Assembly: GCA_964563975.1 (NCBI GenBank)
Contig: CAZLZJ010000065.1
Span: forward strand, 1 to 12,180
Source of the DNA: JAAYJR01 sp964563975
Lineage (GTDB): Bacteria; Bacteroidota; Bacteroidia; Bacteroidales; Prolixibacteraceae
Length of the DNA stretch: 12,180 nt
Reading direction: 5' to 3'
Shown here: positions 1 to 7,586 of the stretch, piece by piece
Position numbering within the stretch: position 1 is the stretch's first letter
How the letters are laid out: each line of letters begins with the position of its first letter
Translations under genes and position numbers: made by a program
The notes under the pieces: model-generated
Seen by the model: only the letters and a program-made list of their open reading frames with translations
The model's database searches: none
What the model was told of the DNA's origin: nothing

Positions 1-1
1 T

Positions 2-38
2 AAAACAATCAAAATAAAAGATTTTTTGATTGTTTTTT
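2..38. terminator. A/T-rich terminator-like hairpin at window start
   Basis: Bases 2-14 (AAAACAATCAAAA) are perfectly complementary to bases 24-36, giving a 13-bp stem with a 9-base loop. The right arm runs into a T-tract on the + strand, and the left arm begins with an A-run, which would be a T-tract on the - strand. It could therefore terminate transcription from either side. The most likely role is the end of an unseen gene to the left. The stem has only two G:C-type pairs in its core and is weak thermodynamically, so function is inferred from symmetry and the T-run only. Confidence 0.6.
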
Positions 39-50
39 ATTCATTATAAC

Positions 51-57
51 TAATTTG
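51..57 (+). promoter_or_regulatory. weak Bacteroidota -7-like box before the GH109 gene
   Basis: TAATTTG lies 56 bases before the GH109 start codon. It is one base short of the TAnnTTTG consensus of the main sigma factor of Bacteroidota. A TTTG at 25-28, inside the first hairpin, is about 22 bases upstream and could act as a -33 element. If this is real, the transcript would start near 62-65, inside the second hairpin. Both the one-base deletion and the overlap with the hairpins make this a weak call. Confidence 0.25.
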
Positions 58-85
58 CCGAAAAATTATCTTTTCGGTATTTTTA
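58..85 (+). terminator. second hairpin plus T-run upstream of the GH109 gene
   Basis: CCGAAAA (58-64) pairs perfectly with TTTTCGG (71-77) around a 6-base loop and is followed by TATTTTT on the + strand, the layout of an intrinsic terminator. It is the second such element within 85 bases. It may be a back-up terminator for the upstream gene, or a leader hairpin in the GH109 transcript if the promoter lies before it. Confidence 0.5.
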
Positions 86-112
86 CAATATAAATTATAA
101 AATTTTAAATGA

Positions 113-1552
113 ATGAAAAGTGATCGTAGAAGTTTTTTGAAAATTGCCGGATTAACAGGGATTGGATTAATTGGCTCAGCACACCTGAAAGGAAATAACT
201 CCTATTCAGCTGAATCAGGAAAATCGGCATTAGATAATATCAAAAAAGAGGCAGAAAAACACTATTCCCAAATTTTTAATATGTCCGGCTATGCTGCCCC
301 CAAACTTGAAAAAGTAAGAGTTGGATTTATCGGGCTTGGTGGAAGGGGATCTGCAGCCGTAACCAGGCTCAGCTATTTAGAAGGAGTTGAAATAAAAGGG
401 TTATGTGATGTTTTAAAGGAAAATGCAGAAGCTGCAAAAGGAAGAATTAAAACACCGGGTCACTCTCCGGCAATCTACTCAGGCAGTGAAGATTCCTGGA
501 TGGAGATGTGCCGCAGAGATGATATCGACCTTATTTATGTTGCTACTCCATGGCCAATGCATGCACCTATGGGAATCTATGCAATGGAAAACGGAAAGCA
601 TGCAGCCTTAGAAGTGCCGGCTGCTACTACAGTAGAAGAGTGCTGGAAGCTTGTTGTGACTTCGGAAAAAACGAAAAAACATTGTGCAATCCTTGAAAAC
701 TGCTGCTACGACTACTTTGAGCTTCTTACCCTGAATTTAGCCCGGAATGGCTTTTTTGGCGACATAATTCATGGAGAAGGAGGTTATGTACATGAAATTG
801 GCGAGAGCCTGTTTTTCAGAGGTAAACCCGGCAGAAGCTGGAGGCTGCAGCAAAATATGACAAGAAATGGCAACCTCTACCCAACCCACGGACTCGGACC
901 AATTGCACAGGCTATGAATATAAACAGAGGCAACAGGATGGAGTACTTAGTATCTACCTCTACAAAAGACTTCATGATGAATGATATAGCAAAAAAACTG
1001 ACTCAATCTGAAGACTATTTTAAACAATTTGTAGATAAACCGTTCCGTGGAAATATGAATGTGACTACAATAAAAACTGTTTCCGGTCAGACCATAATGC
1101 TGCAACACGACATAACTACTCCCCGCCCCTATTCAAGACTGCATCTTATAAGCGGTACCAAAGGAGTGGCTCAAAAATATCCGCTTGAACCACGTTTGGC
1201 AAATAACTCTAAAGGGTGGTTCACAGAGGAGAAATTTAAAGAGATAGAAAATAAATTTAACCCTCCAATCATTGCAAGAATGAAAGAGATGGCTCTCAAA
1301 ATAGGAGGTCACGGTGGTATGGATTTCTTAATGGACTGGCGTTTGATTGACTGCCTGAGAAATGGCCTGCCATTGGATATTGATGTTTATGATGCTGCAT
1401 CCTGGAGTGTAATCGGACCATTAAGCGAGTGGTCTGCTGCCAACCGCTCAACACCGATCGATATTCCTGACTTCACAGGCGGATCATGGAAAGTTAATAA
1501 ACCACATGATATATCACTTACAAAAGGAGGTACGACAGGAGTACGCATATAA
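113..1552 (+). CDS. GH109-type NAD-dependent glycosidase (Gfo/Idh/MocA fold), probable alpha-N-acetylgalactosaminidase
   Basis: This 479-residue protein resembles the GH109 glycosidases, which cleave alpha-GalNAc by an NAD+-assisted redox and elimination mechanism. The N-terminus carries a twin-arginine signal (RRSFLK at residues 5-10, then a hydrophobic stretch to about 22), fitting export of a folded, cofactor-loaded enzyme. The Rossmann fold begins with GFIGLGGRG (71-79) as the dinucleotide loop. Other family features are EVPAATTVEECW (167-178), YPTHGLGP (256-263) with the Tyr and His expected at the active site, and GHGGMD (399-404) leading into a conserved DWRLIDCLRNG segment. Length is normal for exported GH109. 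An ATG at 109 is out of frame and hits a stop after four codons, so 113 is the start. It is the first gene of a run of six. GalNAc specificity is inferred from family; a related substrate or a plain oxidoreductase remains possible. Confidence 0.85.
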   Translation: MKSDRRSFLKIAGLTGIGLIGSAHLKGNNSYSAESGKSALDNIKKEAEKHYSQIFNMSGYAAPKLEKVRVGFIGLGGRGSAAVTRLSYLEGVEIKGLCDVLKENAEAAKGRIKTPGHSPAIYSGSEDSWMEMCRRDDIDLIYVATPWPMHAPMGIYAMENGKHAALEVPAATTVEECWKLVVTSEKTKKHCAILENCCYDYFELLTLNLARNGFFGDIIHGEGGYVHEIGESLFFRGKPGRSWRLQQNMTRNGNLYPTHGLGPIAQAMNINRGNRMEYLVSTSTKDFMMNDIAKKLTQSEDYFKQFVDKPFRGNMNVTTIKTVSGQTIMLQHDITTPRPYSRLHLISGTKGVAQKYPLEPRLANNSKGWFTEEKFKEIENKFNPPIIARMKEMALKIGGHGGMDFLMDWRLIDCLRNGLPLDIDVYDAASWSVIGPLSEWSAANRSTPIDIPDFTGGSWKVNKPHDISLTKGGTTGVRI

Positions 1553-1582
1553 AAATTTTTGTGAAACTATTTTTCTTTACAA

Positions 1583-3817
1583 ATGCAAACTAAAACTAAT
1601 AAAAAACCCGGGAAACTCTTTAGAAAAAGGAGTAGTGCACAATATGGAAAAATAAGGGAGATAATCTTCCTCTTTTTGCTGTTTCTGTATGTGATGCCCA
1701 AAAACTTACCTGCTCAAGAGAATTTGAAAGTACTGGAGCGATGGCTGAAATACAGCGATGCTCCTAATTCGCTGTACAACCACCTCAGTAATGAAGCCTT
1801 CCGGCTTCTGAAATTAAGAGAGGAATCGGCAGCAAGGCTTCATACCACAGGAGAGTGGCAAATTATGCAAAACAATATTAAAGAGACTATCTGGGATATT
1901 GTGGGCCCCTTTGATATAAAAACACCTCTAAATCCAAAAATTACCGGAAAAATAAAAAAAGATGGCTACAAAATAGAAAATGTAATTTTTGAGTCTCTCC
2001 CGGAATTTTATGTTACCGCATCTCTGTTTATTCCCGACAACCTTAAACAACCTGCACCGGGAGTACTGTTTTGTACCGGACACAGCGATATAGCTTACCG
2101 GCGCACAATTTACCAGCAGCCGATCCTGAATCTTGTAAAAAAAGGGTTCGTAGTACTTGCTTTCGACCCTTTGGGGCAAGGTGAAAGATTGCAATATTAT
2201 GATCCTGAAACAGGAAAATCCTCAATCGGCAGCTCTACTAAAGAGCACTCCTATCCATCGGTTCAAACTGCCCTGATCGGTCAGTCAGTTGCAAGATATT
2301 TTATATGGGACGGCATCAGAGGCATCGACTACCTGGTGAGCAGAAAAGAGGTAGACCCGTCAAGAATAGGGGTTCACGGATTATCCGGAGGAGGAACCCA
2401 GACTGCATATATTTCAGCTATGGATGACAGGGTAACCGCTGCTGCACCTGCATGCTACCTGACCACCTTTTCAAGACTTATAGAGTCAATAGGTGTGCAG
2501 GATGGGGAACAAAACTTCTACCATGGCATTATTCGCGGCATCGATCATATCGGGTTCATTGAAGCAAGGGCTCCAAAGCCTACCCTGATAATGGCCACTA
2601 CCAGAGACTTTTTCAATATCGAGGGTGTAAGAGAAACTTATAAGGAGGCAACAAGGGTTTATGACATTTTCGGCAAATCCGATAATATTGAATTGGTAGA
2701 AGATGATTGGAACCACGGCTATACTCAAAAGAACCGCGAAACTTTATATGCATTTTTCAGAAAACATCTGCTTCTGCCCGGTTCGTCTGAAGAGGAGGAG
2801 GTTGAGTATCTGACAGAAAAAGAGCTCCAAAAAACGCCAACCGGGCAACTTGGCTCCTCTCTGGGCGGAGAGACAGTATTCACTTTAAACCTTAAAGAGG
2901 CTCAAAAGTATATTGATGATTTGCAAAGCTGCAGAGAAGATATTTATAAACATGTCAAAAATGTAAAAATCGCAGCTAAGCAACTTTCAGGATACAGAGA
3001 CCCGTCTCTGACTGACAAACCGGTATTTACCGGAAGATTCCAAAGAGAAGGGTATGCCGTGGAAAAATATTTTATTAAAGGTGAAGGTGAATATGTTATA
3101 CCTTTTCTGTTATTCAGGCCTGAGACAACAAATAAAAAAGCAATAATTTATCTTCATCACGAAGGGAAAGAGGCAGCAGCTGATGTGGGAGGAGAAATTG
3201 AGTGGCTGACCTCGCAAGGATATACAGTGCTGGCACCTGATCTTGTGGGGATAGGAGAGCTGGGAAAGGGCAGCCTGAAAGGTGATGCATTTATACAAAA
3301 TGTTTCCTATAATATGCTTTTTACTGCAATGCTTATAGGCAGGAGTATAACAGGAATTCAGGCAGGAGATATAGTAAAGCTTTCACATTTGCTTAACAGG
3401 TTCTTTAAAACTGAACAGGTTTATGGAGTGGCATACAGTGAATTGTCACCTGCATTATTGCATGCAGCAGCTATTGATCAGGAAATATCCCGTGTGATGT
3501 TGGTTAAACCGTATTCATCCTACAGATCAATAGTGGTAAACCGTTTTTATAATCCTCTGTTTGTCCATAGCCTTGTACCCGGGGCTCTTAAAAAGTATGA
3601 CCTCCCGGATCTGGCTGTAACCCTTGCACCCGGGAAATTAGTTTTGGCGGGAGTTACCGATTGTAATGGAAAGTATGAGGATACTGAAAATATTGAAAAA
3701 GATATTGAAATTATAAAAAATGGCTTCCGGAAATTAAACTCTTCCGGCAATCTCCAAATAATCCCGGTTGAAGCTGTTGACAACCCGGCTGATTTATTTC
3801 CGGAATGGTTAAAATAA
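1583..3817 (+). CDS. exported tandem alpha/beta hydrolase, acetylxylan-esterase-like, with degenerate second domain
   Basis: This 744-residue protein probably acts in the periplasm or beyond. A basic N-terminus of about 26 residues precedes a hydrophobic segment (27-38) and a likely cleavage after PAQ (43-45). The long n-region is unusual, but no later in-frame ATG precedes the hydrophobic core. Domain one (about 100-400) is an alpha/beta hydrolase with DPLGQGER (195-202), nucleophile motif GLSGG (Ser268), probable acid TRDFFN (Asp342) and probable base WNHG (His378), like acetylxylan esterases. Domain two (about 485-744) repeats the fold pattern, including APDLVGIGE (551-559). However, its nucleophile elbow reads GVAYSEL (Ser619) without the flanking glycines, and I see no histidine near its C-terminus, so it looks inactive. 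The gene lies 30 bases after the GH109 gene and 11 before an SGNH esterase, suggesting removal of acyl decorations from the same glycan. The substrate is not determinable. Confidence 0.78.
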   Translation: MQTKTNKKPGKLFRKRSSAQYGKIREIIFLFLLFLYVMPKNLPAQENLKVLERWLKYSDAPNSLYNHLSNEAFRLLKLREESAARLHTTGEWQIMQNNIKETIWDIVGPFDIKTPLNPKITGKIKKDGYKIENVIFESLPEFYVTASLFIPDNLKQPAPGVLFCTGHSDIAYRRTIYQQPILNLVKKGFVVLAFDPLGQGERLQYYDPETGKSSIGSSTKEHSYPSVQTALIGQSVARYFIWDGIRGIDYLVSRKEVDPSRIGVHGLSGGGTQTAYISAMDDRVTAAAPACYLTTFSRLIESIGVQDGEQNFYHGIIRGIDHIGFIEARAPKPTLIMATTRDFFNIEGVRETYKEATRVYDIFGKSDNIELVEDDWNHGYTQKNRETLYAFFRKHLLLPGSSEEEEVEYLTEKELQKTPTGQLGSSLGGETVFTLNLKEAQKYIDDLQSCREDIYKHVKNVKIAAKQLSGYRDPSLTDKPVFTGRFQREGYAVEKYFIKGEGEYVIPFLLFRPETTNKKAIIYLHHEGKEAAADVGGEIEWLTSQGYTVLAPDLVGIGELGKGSLKGDAFIQNVSYNMLFTAMLIGRSITGIQAGDIVKLSHLLNRFFKTEQVYGVAYSELSPALLHAAAIDQEISRVMLVKPYSSYRSIVVNRFYNPLFVHSLVPGALKKYDLPDLAVTLAPGKLVLAGVTDCNGKYEDTENIEKDIEIIKNGFRKLNSSGNLQIIPVEAVDNPADLFPEWLK

Positions 3818-3828
3818 AATATAATTCT

Positions 3829-4902
3829 ATGAGAACACTTCTTTTATTTATTGCTTTAATAGTAGCCGGCATCACTGGAAATGCCCAGTTGGTCTTTTAT
3901 GATGCAAACAATTATCCTCTTCTTGGAAAAATATCTGAAGAGACCGAGACCCGGTATGAACGACTTCCCGCATATCTGAAAGAGCAAACCAGGCCCCCGG
4001 TATGGAGTCTTGGAAAAAGCAGTGCCGGGCTGGCAGTCAGGTTCAGATCAAACTCAACACAAATAGCTGCCAAATGGGAACTTTTAAATAACAGAGTAAT
4101 GAACCATATGGCATTTACAGGTATTAAAGGAATGGATTTATATGCACTTAACGGCAAAAACTGGGAGTATGTAAATACTGCCAGGCCGTCAGACAAAGTA
4201 ACTGAAGCCGTGATATCATCAAATATGGATGGGGTGATGCGTGAGTTCCTGCTTTTTTTACCATTGTACGACGGAGTCCTATCAATCGAAATAGGAATAG
4301 ACTCATTGGCAGTGATAGAACAACCTGCGGTAAATCTTCCAAATCGCAACAAACCTATAATCTGCTATGGTACCAGTATTCTGCAGGGAGGATGTGCTAC
4401 CCGGCCGGGAATGACACATACAAATATACTTGAAAGATGGCTGAACAGAGAGGTTATCAATCTGGGGTTCAGCGGTAATGCAAAACTGGATTATGAAATT
4501 GCCGGATTAATATCACAACGCGAAGCATCTGCAATACTCCTGGATTTTATGCCAAATGTAAATGTTGCTGAAATAGAGGAAAAAACAGAAAAATTTTATC
4601 GCATAATCAGAGATAAGTTACCTGATGTTCCAATATATTTTATCGAAAATCCGTTTTATCCTAAAGCTACTTATGATCTTGAAAATCAAAAGCTTATTAA
4701 AGCCAAAAATGAAGCATTGAATAAGATTTATAAACAATTGAAGAAAAGCGGGGAAAAAAATATAAAACTGATACCCTCTAAAGGGATGATAGGAAATGAT
4801 TATGAAGCAACAGTAGACGGAGTTCACTTTACCGATCTTGGATTTTTAAGGTACTCTGAATTCCTGATGCCATACCTTAGAAAGTATTCTGACAAACAGT
4901 AA
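3829..4902 (+). CDS. exported SGNH/GDSL esterase with N-terminal GxDLY domain
   Basis: Starting at ATG 3829 gives 357 residues and a clean signal peptide (MRTLLLFIALIVAGITGNAQ, cut after Gln20). An in-frame ATG at 3805 adds eight residues and overlaps the previous gene by 13 bases; it is possible but less attractive. Residues about 21-170 form a beta-rich N-terminal domain with the diagnostic GMDLY at 101-105. The SGNH hydrolase follows. Block I is YGTSILQGG (180-188, nucleophile Ser183), block II is GFSGN (213-217), block III is the Asn in DFMPN (Asn243), and block V is DGVH (Asp330, His333). All four catalytic and oxyanion blocks are intact. Proteins of this architecture are carbohydrate or general O-acyl esterases. 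With the hydrolase upstream it gives two exported esterases in one operon, probably deacetylating a sugar substrate. Family call is firm; substrate is inference. Confidence 0.87.
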   Translation: MRTLLLFIALIVAGITGNAQLVFYDANNYPLLGKISEETETRYERLPAYLKEQTRPPVWSLGKSSAGLAVRFRSNSTQIAAKWELLNNRVMNHMAFTGIKGMDLYALNGKNWEYVNTARPSDKVTEAVISSNMDGVMREFLLFLPLYDGVLSIEIGIDSLAVIEQPAVNLPNRNKPIICYGTSILQGGCATRPGMTHTNILERWLNREVINLGFSGNAKLDYEIAGLISQREASAILLDFMPNVNVAEIEEKTEKFYRIIRDKLPDVPIYFIENPFYPKATYDLENQKLIKAKNEALNKIYKQLKKSGEKNIKLIPSKGMIGNDYEATVDGVHFTDLGFLRYSEFLMPYLRKYSDKQ

Positions 4903-4921
4903 TGTCAAACCTTTTAAAACT

Positions 4922-6124
4922 ATGAACAAACTAAAACTTTCTTTAATGATGCTGCTGCAATATATGATGTTTGCAGTTTGGTGGGTCCCTCTTGCAGCTT
5001 ATCTGACTAATCTTGATGTCGAAAGTACTCAAAAAGCACTGATATTAAGTTCAATGGCAATAGGCTGTATGCTATCGCCGGCAGTTGGGATGCTGGCCGA
5101 CCGGTTATGGCCGGCACAAAAGGTTCTTATGACAATGAATTTAATAAATGCCGCTATGCTGTTATGGGCAGGCAACACTAACAATCCGGATATACTTTTT
5201 ATTTGCCTGCTCTTTGCAATGCTTGCATATATGCCTTCGTGGAGCCTTACAAGTGCTATTGCCATGGCACACCTCCCTTCGGAAGATTTTCCCAAAATAC
5301 GGGTATTTGGTTCAATCGGCTGGGTGGCATCAGGAATATTCAGCGTTATCTTTATTAACCTGCTGAAACTGGATTTTGATGGTACAAATTTGCCTTTTTA
5401 TTGCGGATCCGTCCTTAGCCTGATTGCGGCAATAACAAATTTTACCCTTCCCGATACACCCCCTGCCGGAAAAGGCACAAAATATACAATAACCGACATA
5501 TTCGGACTTGGAACCGTTAAGCTGATGAGAGATCGCAATTTTTCAATGTTTATAATTATCTCTTTTCTCTCAATGATACCTTTTGCAATGTACTACTCTT
5601 ATTTTTCGGAGTTCCTCCTCTATATTGAAACTAAATATATTACAGTTACAATAAACTGGGGGGTACTTGCAGAAATGGGATTTATTTTACTTGTACCTCC
5701 GGCAATTAAAAAATATGGGCTGAGGAGTACAATGATTATGGGGCTGATAGCTTTGGCAATAAGATACTTAGCATTTTATGCCGGTGGAATGGCAGATCAG
5801 CCTTGGATCTACTATATAGGAATATTGGTACATGGGCTTATTTTTGGATTTTTCTATGTTGCCGGGCAAATATATATTGATAAAAAAGCTCCTGCAAAAC
5901 TCAAATCACAGGCTCAGGGGTTTATCTTCCTGATAACATTTGGAGCAGGGCTGCTTGTTGGTAATTTTATATGCGCAAAACTGATTGATATTAATAAAAC
6001 AGCTATAGGTTATAATTGGAACACTATCTGGGGTGTTACAACCATAGCCTCAATTTTGTTATTATTGACTTTTATTGTTCTTTTTAAAAAGGAAAAGGAC
6101 GTTGATGAACAAATAAATAAATAG
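4922..6124 (+). CDS. MFS transporter, nucleoside:H+ symporter (NupG/XapB-like) family
   Basis: This 400-residue inner-membrane protein is almost entirely hydrophobic and fits 12 transmembrane helices in two halves of six. It resembles the nucleoside:H+ symporter branch of the major facilitator superfamily. Visible family features are the short N-terminus leading to helix 1, the loop GMLADRLWPAQK (56-67, a motif-A equivalent), AYMPSWSL (102-109) and DFPKIRVFGSIGW (122-134), matching the DFPxIRxWGTIG segment of NupG. The gene begins 19 bases after the SGNH esterase gene and ends 4 bases before the malate dehydrogenase gene. In Bacteroidota, members of this family often sit beside sugar-degrading genes, so here it probably imports the mono- or small saccharide released by the upstream enzymes. 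True nucleoside transport cannot be excluded. Confidence 0.82.
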   Translation: MNKLKLSLMMLLQYMMFAVWWVPLAAYLTNLDVESTQKALILSSMAIGCMLSPAVGMLADRLWPAQKVLMTMNLINAAMLLWAGNTNNPDILFICLLFAMLAYMPSWSLTSAIAMAHLPSEDFPKIRVFGSIGWVASGIFSVIFINLLKLDFDGTNLPFYCGSVLSLIAAITNFTLPDTPPAGKGTKYTITDIFGLGTVKLMRDRNFSMFIIISFLSMIPFAMYYSYFSEFLLYIETKYITVTINWGVLAEMGFILLVPPAIKKYGLRSTMIMGLIALAIRYLAFYAGGMADQPWIYYIGILVHGLIFGFFYVAGQIYIDKKAPAKLKSQAQGFIFLITFGAGLLVGNFICAKLIDINKTAIGYNWNTIWGVTTIASILLLLTFIVLFKKEKDVDEQINK

Positions 6125-6128
6125 TAAT

Positions 6129-7061
6129 ATGAAGGTTACAGTTGTAGGAGCAGGAAATGTCGGAACAACATGTGCGCAAATTATAGCCGGTAAAAATATT
6201 GTCCGGGAAGTTGTATTACTGGATATAAAAGAGGGAATGCCGGAAGGTAAAAGCCTGGACCTGTGGCAAACTGCTCCAATAAATTTTTTTGACACCCGCC
6301 TTACCAGTTCAACAAACAATTATAAAAAAACCGAAAACTCAGAAGTTGTTGTTATTACTTCAGGGGTAACGCGAAAACCCGGAATGAATCGCGATGACCT
6401 GATTTCAATAAATGCAGGTATCATTAAAAATGTAACAGAAAAAGTAATTAAACATTCACCGAACGCCAAAATAATTATCGTTTCAAACCCTTTGGAGGTT
6501 ATGACCTATACAGCTTTCAAATCTGCCGGCAAACCGAGAAATGAAGTTATAGGTATGTCCGGCCTCCTTAATACTGCCCGCTTCCGTGCTTTTTTAGCTG
6601 AAGAATTAGATGTGTCTCCCAGGGATATTCAATCTTTAATAATTGGAGGGCACGGTGATACAATGGTTCTTCTAAGCCGTTATACCACAATATCAGGAAT
6701 ACCTGTTAAGGAACTTTTAAGTGAAAAAAAATTAAATTCAATAATTAAACGAACAAAAAAAGGAGGAGGTGAATTGGTAAACCTGATGGGAACATCAGCA
6801 TGGTATGCACCCGGATCGGCAGTGGCACAAATGGTAGAAGCAATAATCATGGATCAAAAAAGAATCATGCCCTGCTGCGTAAAATTGGAAGGTGAGTACG
6901 GATATTCAGACCTGTTTATGGGAGTTCCTGTAAAGCTGGGAAAAAACGGAATAGAACAAATTATTGAAATTTCTCTTAATAAAAAAGAAAGAAAGGCTTT
7001 GGACTACTCTGCAGAGTCAATCGGGATATTAATGAAAATCCTTGACAGATTGCAAATATAG
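6129..7061 (+). CDS. mdh: malate dehydrogenase-like (LDH-type MDH), altered active site
   Basis: This 310-residue cytosolic protein matches LDH-like malate dehydrogenase, which interconverts malate and oxaloacetate with NAD(H). Visible features are the dinucleotide loop GAGNVG (7-12), Asp32 at the end of strand 2 for NAD preference, the mobile loop TRKPGMNR (81-88) with Arg82 specifying malate over lactate and Arg88 over the substrate, SNP (Asn120), Arg151, catalytic His in GGHGD (His175), and LMGTSAWYAPG (219-229). Two positions are unusual. Asn148 in LLNTARF stands where the Asp partner of the catalytic His is normally found, and Glu123 replaces Asp after SNPL. Activity may therefore be reduced or changed. 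The gene starts 4 bases after the transporter gene. The fold assignment is secure. Whether this is the housekeeping enzyme or a specialised paralogue is not clear from the window alone. Confidence 0.85.
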   Translation: MKVTVVGAGNVGTTCAQIIAGKNIVREVVLLDIKEGMPEGKSLDLWQTAPINFFDTRLTSSTNNYKKTENSEVVVITSGVTRKPGMNRDDLISINAGIIKNVTEKVIKHSPNAKIIIVSNPLEVMTYTAFKSAGKPRNEVIGMSGLLNTARFRAFLAEELDVSPRDIQSLIIGGHGDTMVLLSRYTTISGIPVKELLSEKKLNSIIKRTKKGGGELVNLMGTSAWYAPGSAVAQMVEAIIMDQKRIMPCCVKLEGEYGYSDLFMGVPVKLGKNGIEQIIEISLNKKERKALDYSAESIGILMKILDRLQI

Positions 7062-7073
7062 AAAGCCCTAAAT

Positions 7074-7514
7074 ATGAAAATAAAAATCCCTCTCACTATT
7101 ATTGAGTTGGAAGATGATAATTATCATCTTATTGTCTCTTCTCATTTTTTTGATTCAACTTTGGGACACTGGGTGATAGATACCGGTGCTTCCAAAACAG
7201 TGTTCGATAAGAATCTAACTGCAAAATATAACTTATCCGAAGAGCTGCCCCATAAAGTTAATACTGCCGGAATAAGAGGAGTCTGTATGGAATCTGATCT
7301 TGCCGAAATAAAAGAAGTATCGTGGGGTAAATTAAAAGTGAAAAATTTTAAAGTGGCTCTTATTGACCTGTCGTCGGTAAATAAAATTTATTCAATGGCA
7401 GCAAATCTTAATATCTGTGGATTATTAGGCAGTGATTTCTTAATGAAATACAATGCAATAATCAATTATAAAAAAAGAAGGATTACTTTAACGATAAATA
7501 AAAAGAGCCAGTAA
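7074..7514 (+). CDS. small retropepsin-like aspartic protease
   Basis: This 146-residue protein has the active-site motif of retropepsin-like clan AA proteases, WVIDTGASKTVF (33-44) with catalytic Asp36. The usual second signature, CGLLGSDFL (115-123), corresponds to the G-x-LGxDFL segment that packs against the active site, followed by a basic beta-strand end. It has a single catalytic Asp, so a working enzyme must be a homodimer. No signal peptide or membrane segment is seen, so it is probably cytosolic, unlike many bacterial relatives that are exported. It lies 12 bases after the malate dehydrogenase gene and is likely in the same transcript. It ends just before a promoter region, making it the last gene of the operon. 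The natural substrate is unknown. Confidence 0.8.
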   Translation: MKIKIPLTIIELEDDNYHLIVSSHFFDSTLGHWVIDTGASKTVFDKNLTAKYNLSEELPHKVNTAGIRGVCMESDLAEIKEVSWGKLKVKNFKVALIDLSSVNKIYSMAANLNICGLLGSDFLMKYNAIINYKKRRITLTINKKSQ

Positions 7515-7533
7515 CCCCGAAATTATTTAATCC

Positions 7534-7568
7534 TATCTTTGTTAACCTGAAATGTTTAGGTATATTTG
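7534..7568 (+). promoter_or_regulatory. tandem TAnnTTTG promoter boxes
   Basis: Two perfect matches to the Bacteroidota -7 consensus TAnnTTTG occur here: TATCTTTG at 7534-7541 and TATATTTG at 7561-7568. The TTTG of the first is 19 bases before the second, so it also fits as the -33 element of the second box. Predicted transcript starts are near 7547 and near 7575. The region lies just after the aspartic protease gene and separates the upstream operon from the export block. It probably drives the small membrane protein gene and perhaps secDF, since no equally good box precedes secDF. Confidence 0.6.
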
Positions 7569-7586
7569 CTGCGCTTAAAAAAAACG

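Noticed and set aside
3805..3828. Earlier ATG for the SGNH esterase
   Set aside because: It would overlap the preceding gene by 13 bases and add eight residues ahead of an already complete signal peptide. It is kept as an alternative only.
3912..4352. 146-codon open frame on the - strand opposite the SGNH esterase gene
   Set aside because: It lies wholly inside a gene with intact signal peptide and catalytic blocks, has no recognisable domain, and has no promoter box or operon partner on that strand.
6129..7061. Lactate dehydrogenase rather than malate dehydrogenase
   Set aside because: The mobile loop has Arg82, the residue that selects for the malate/oxaloacetate carboxylate, where lactate dehydrogenases have Gln.
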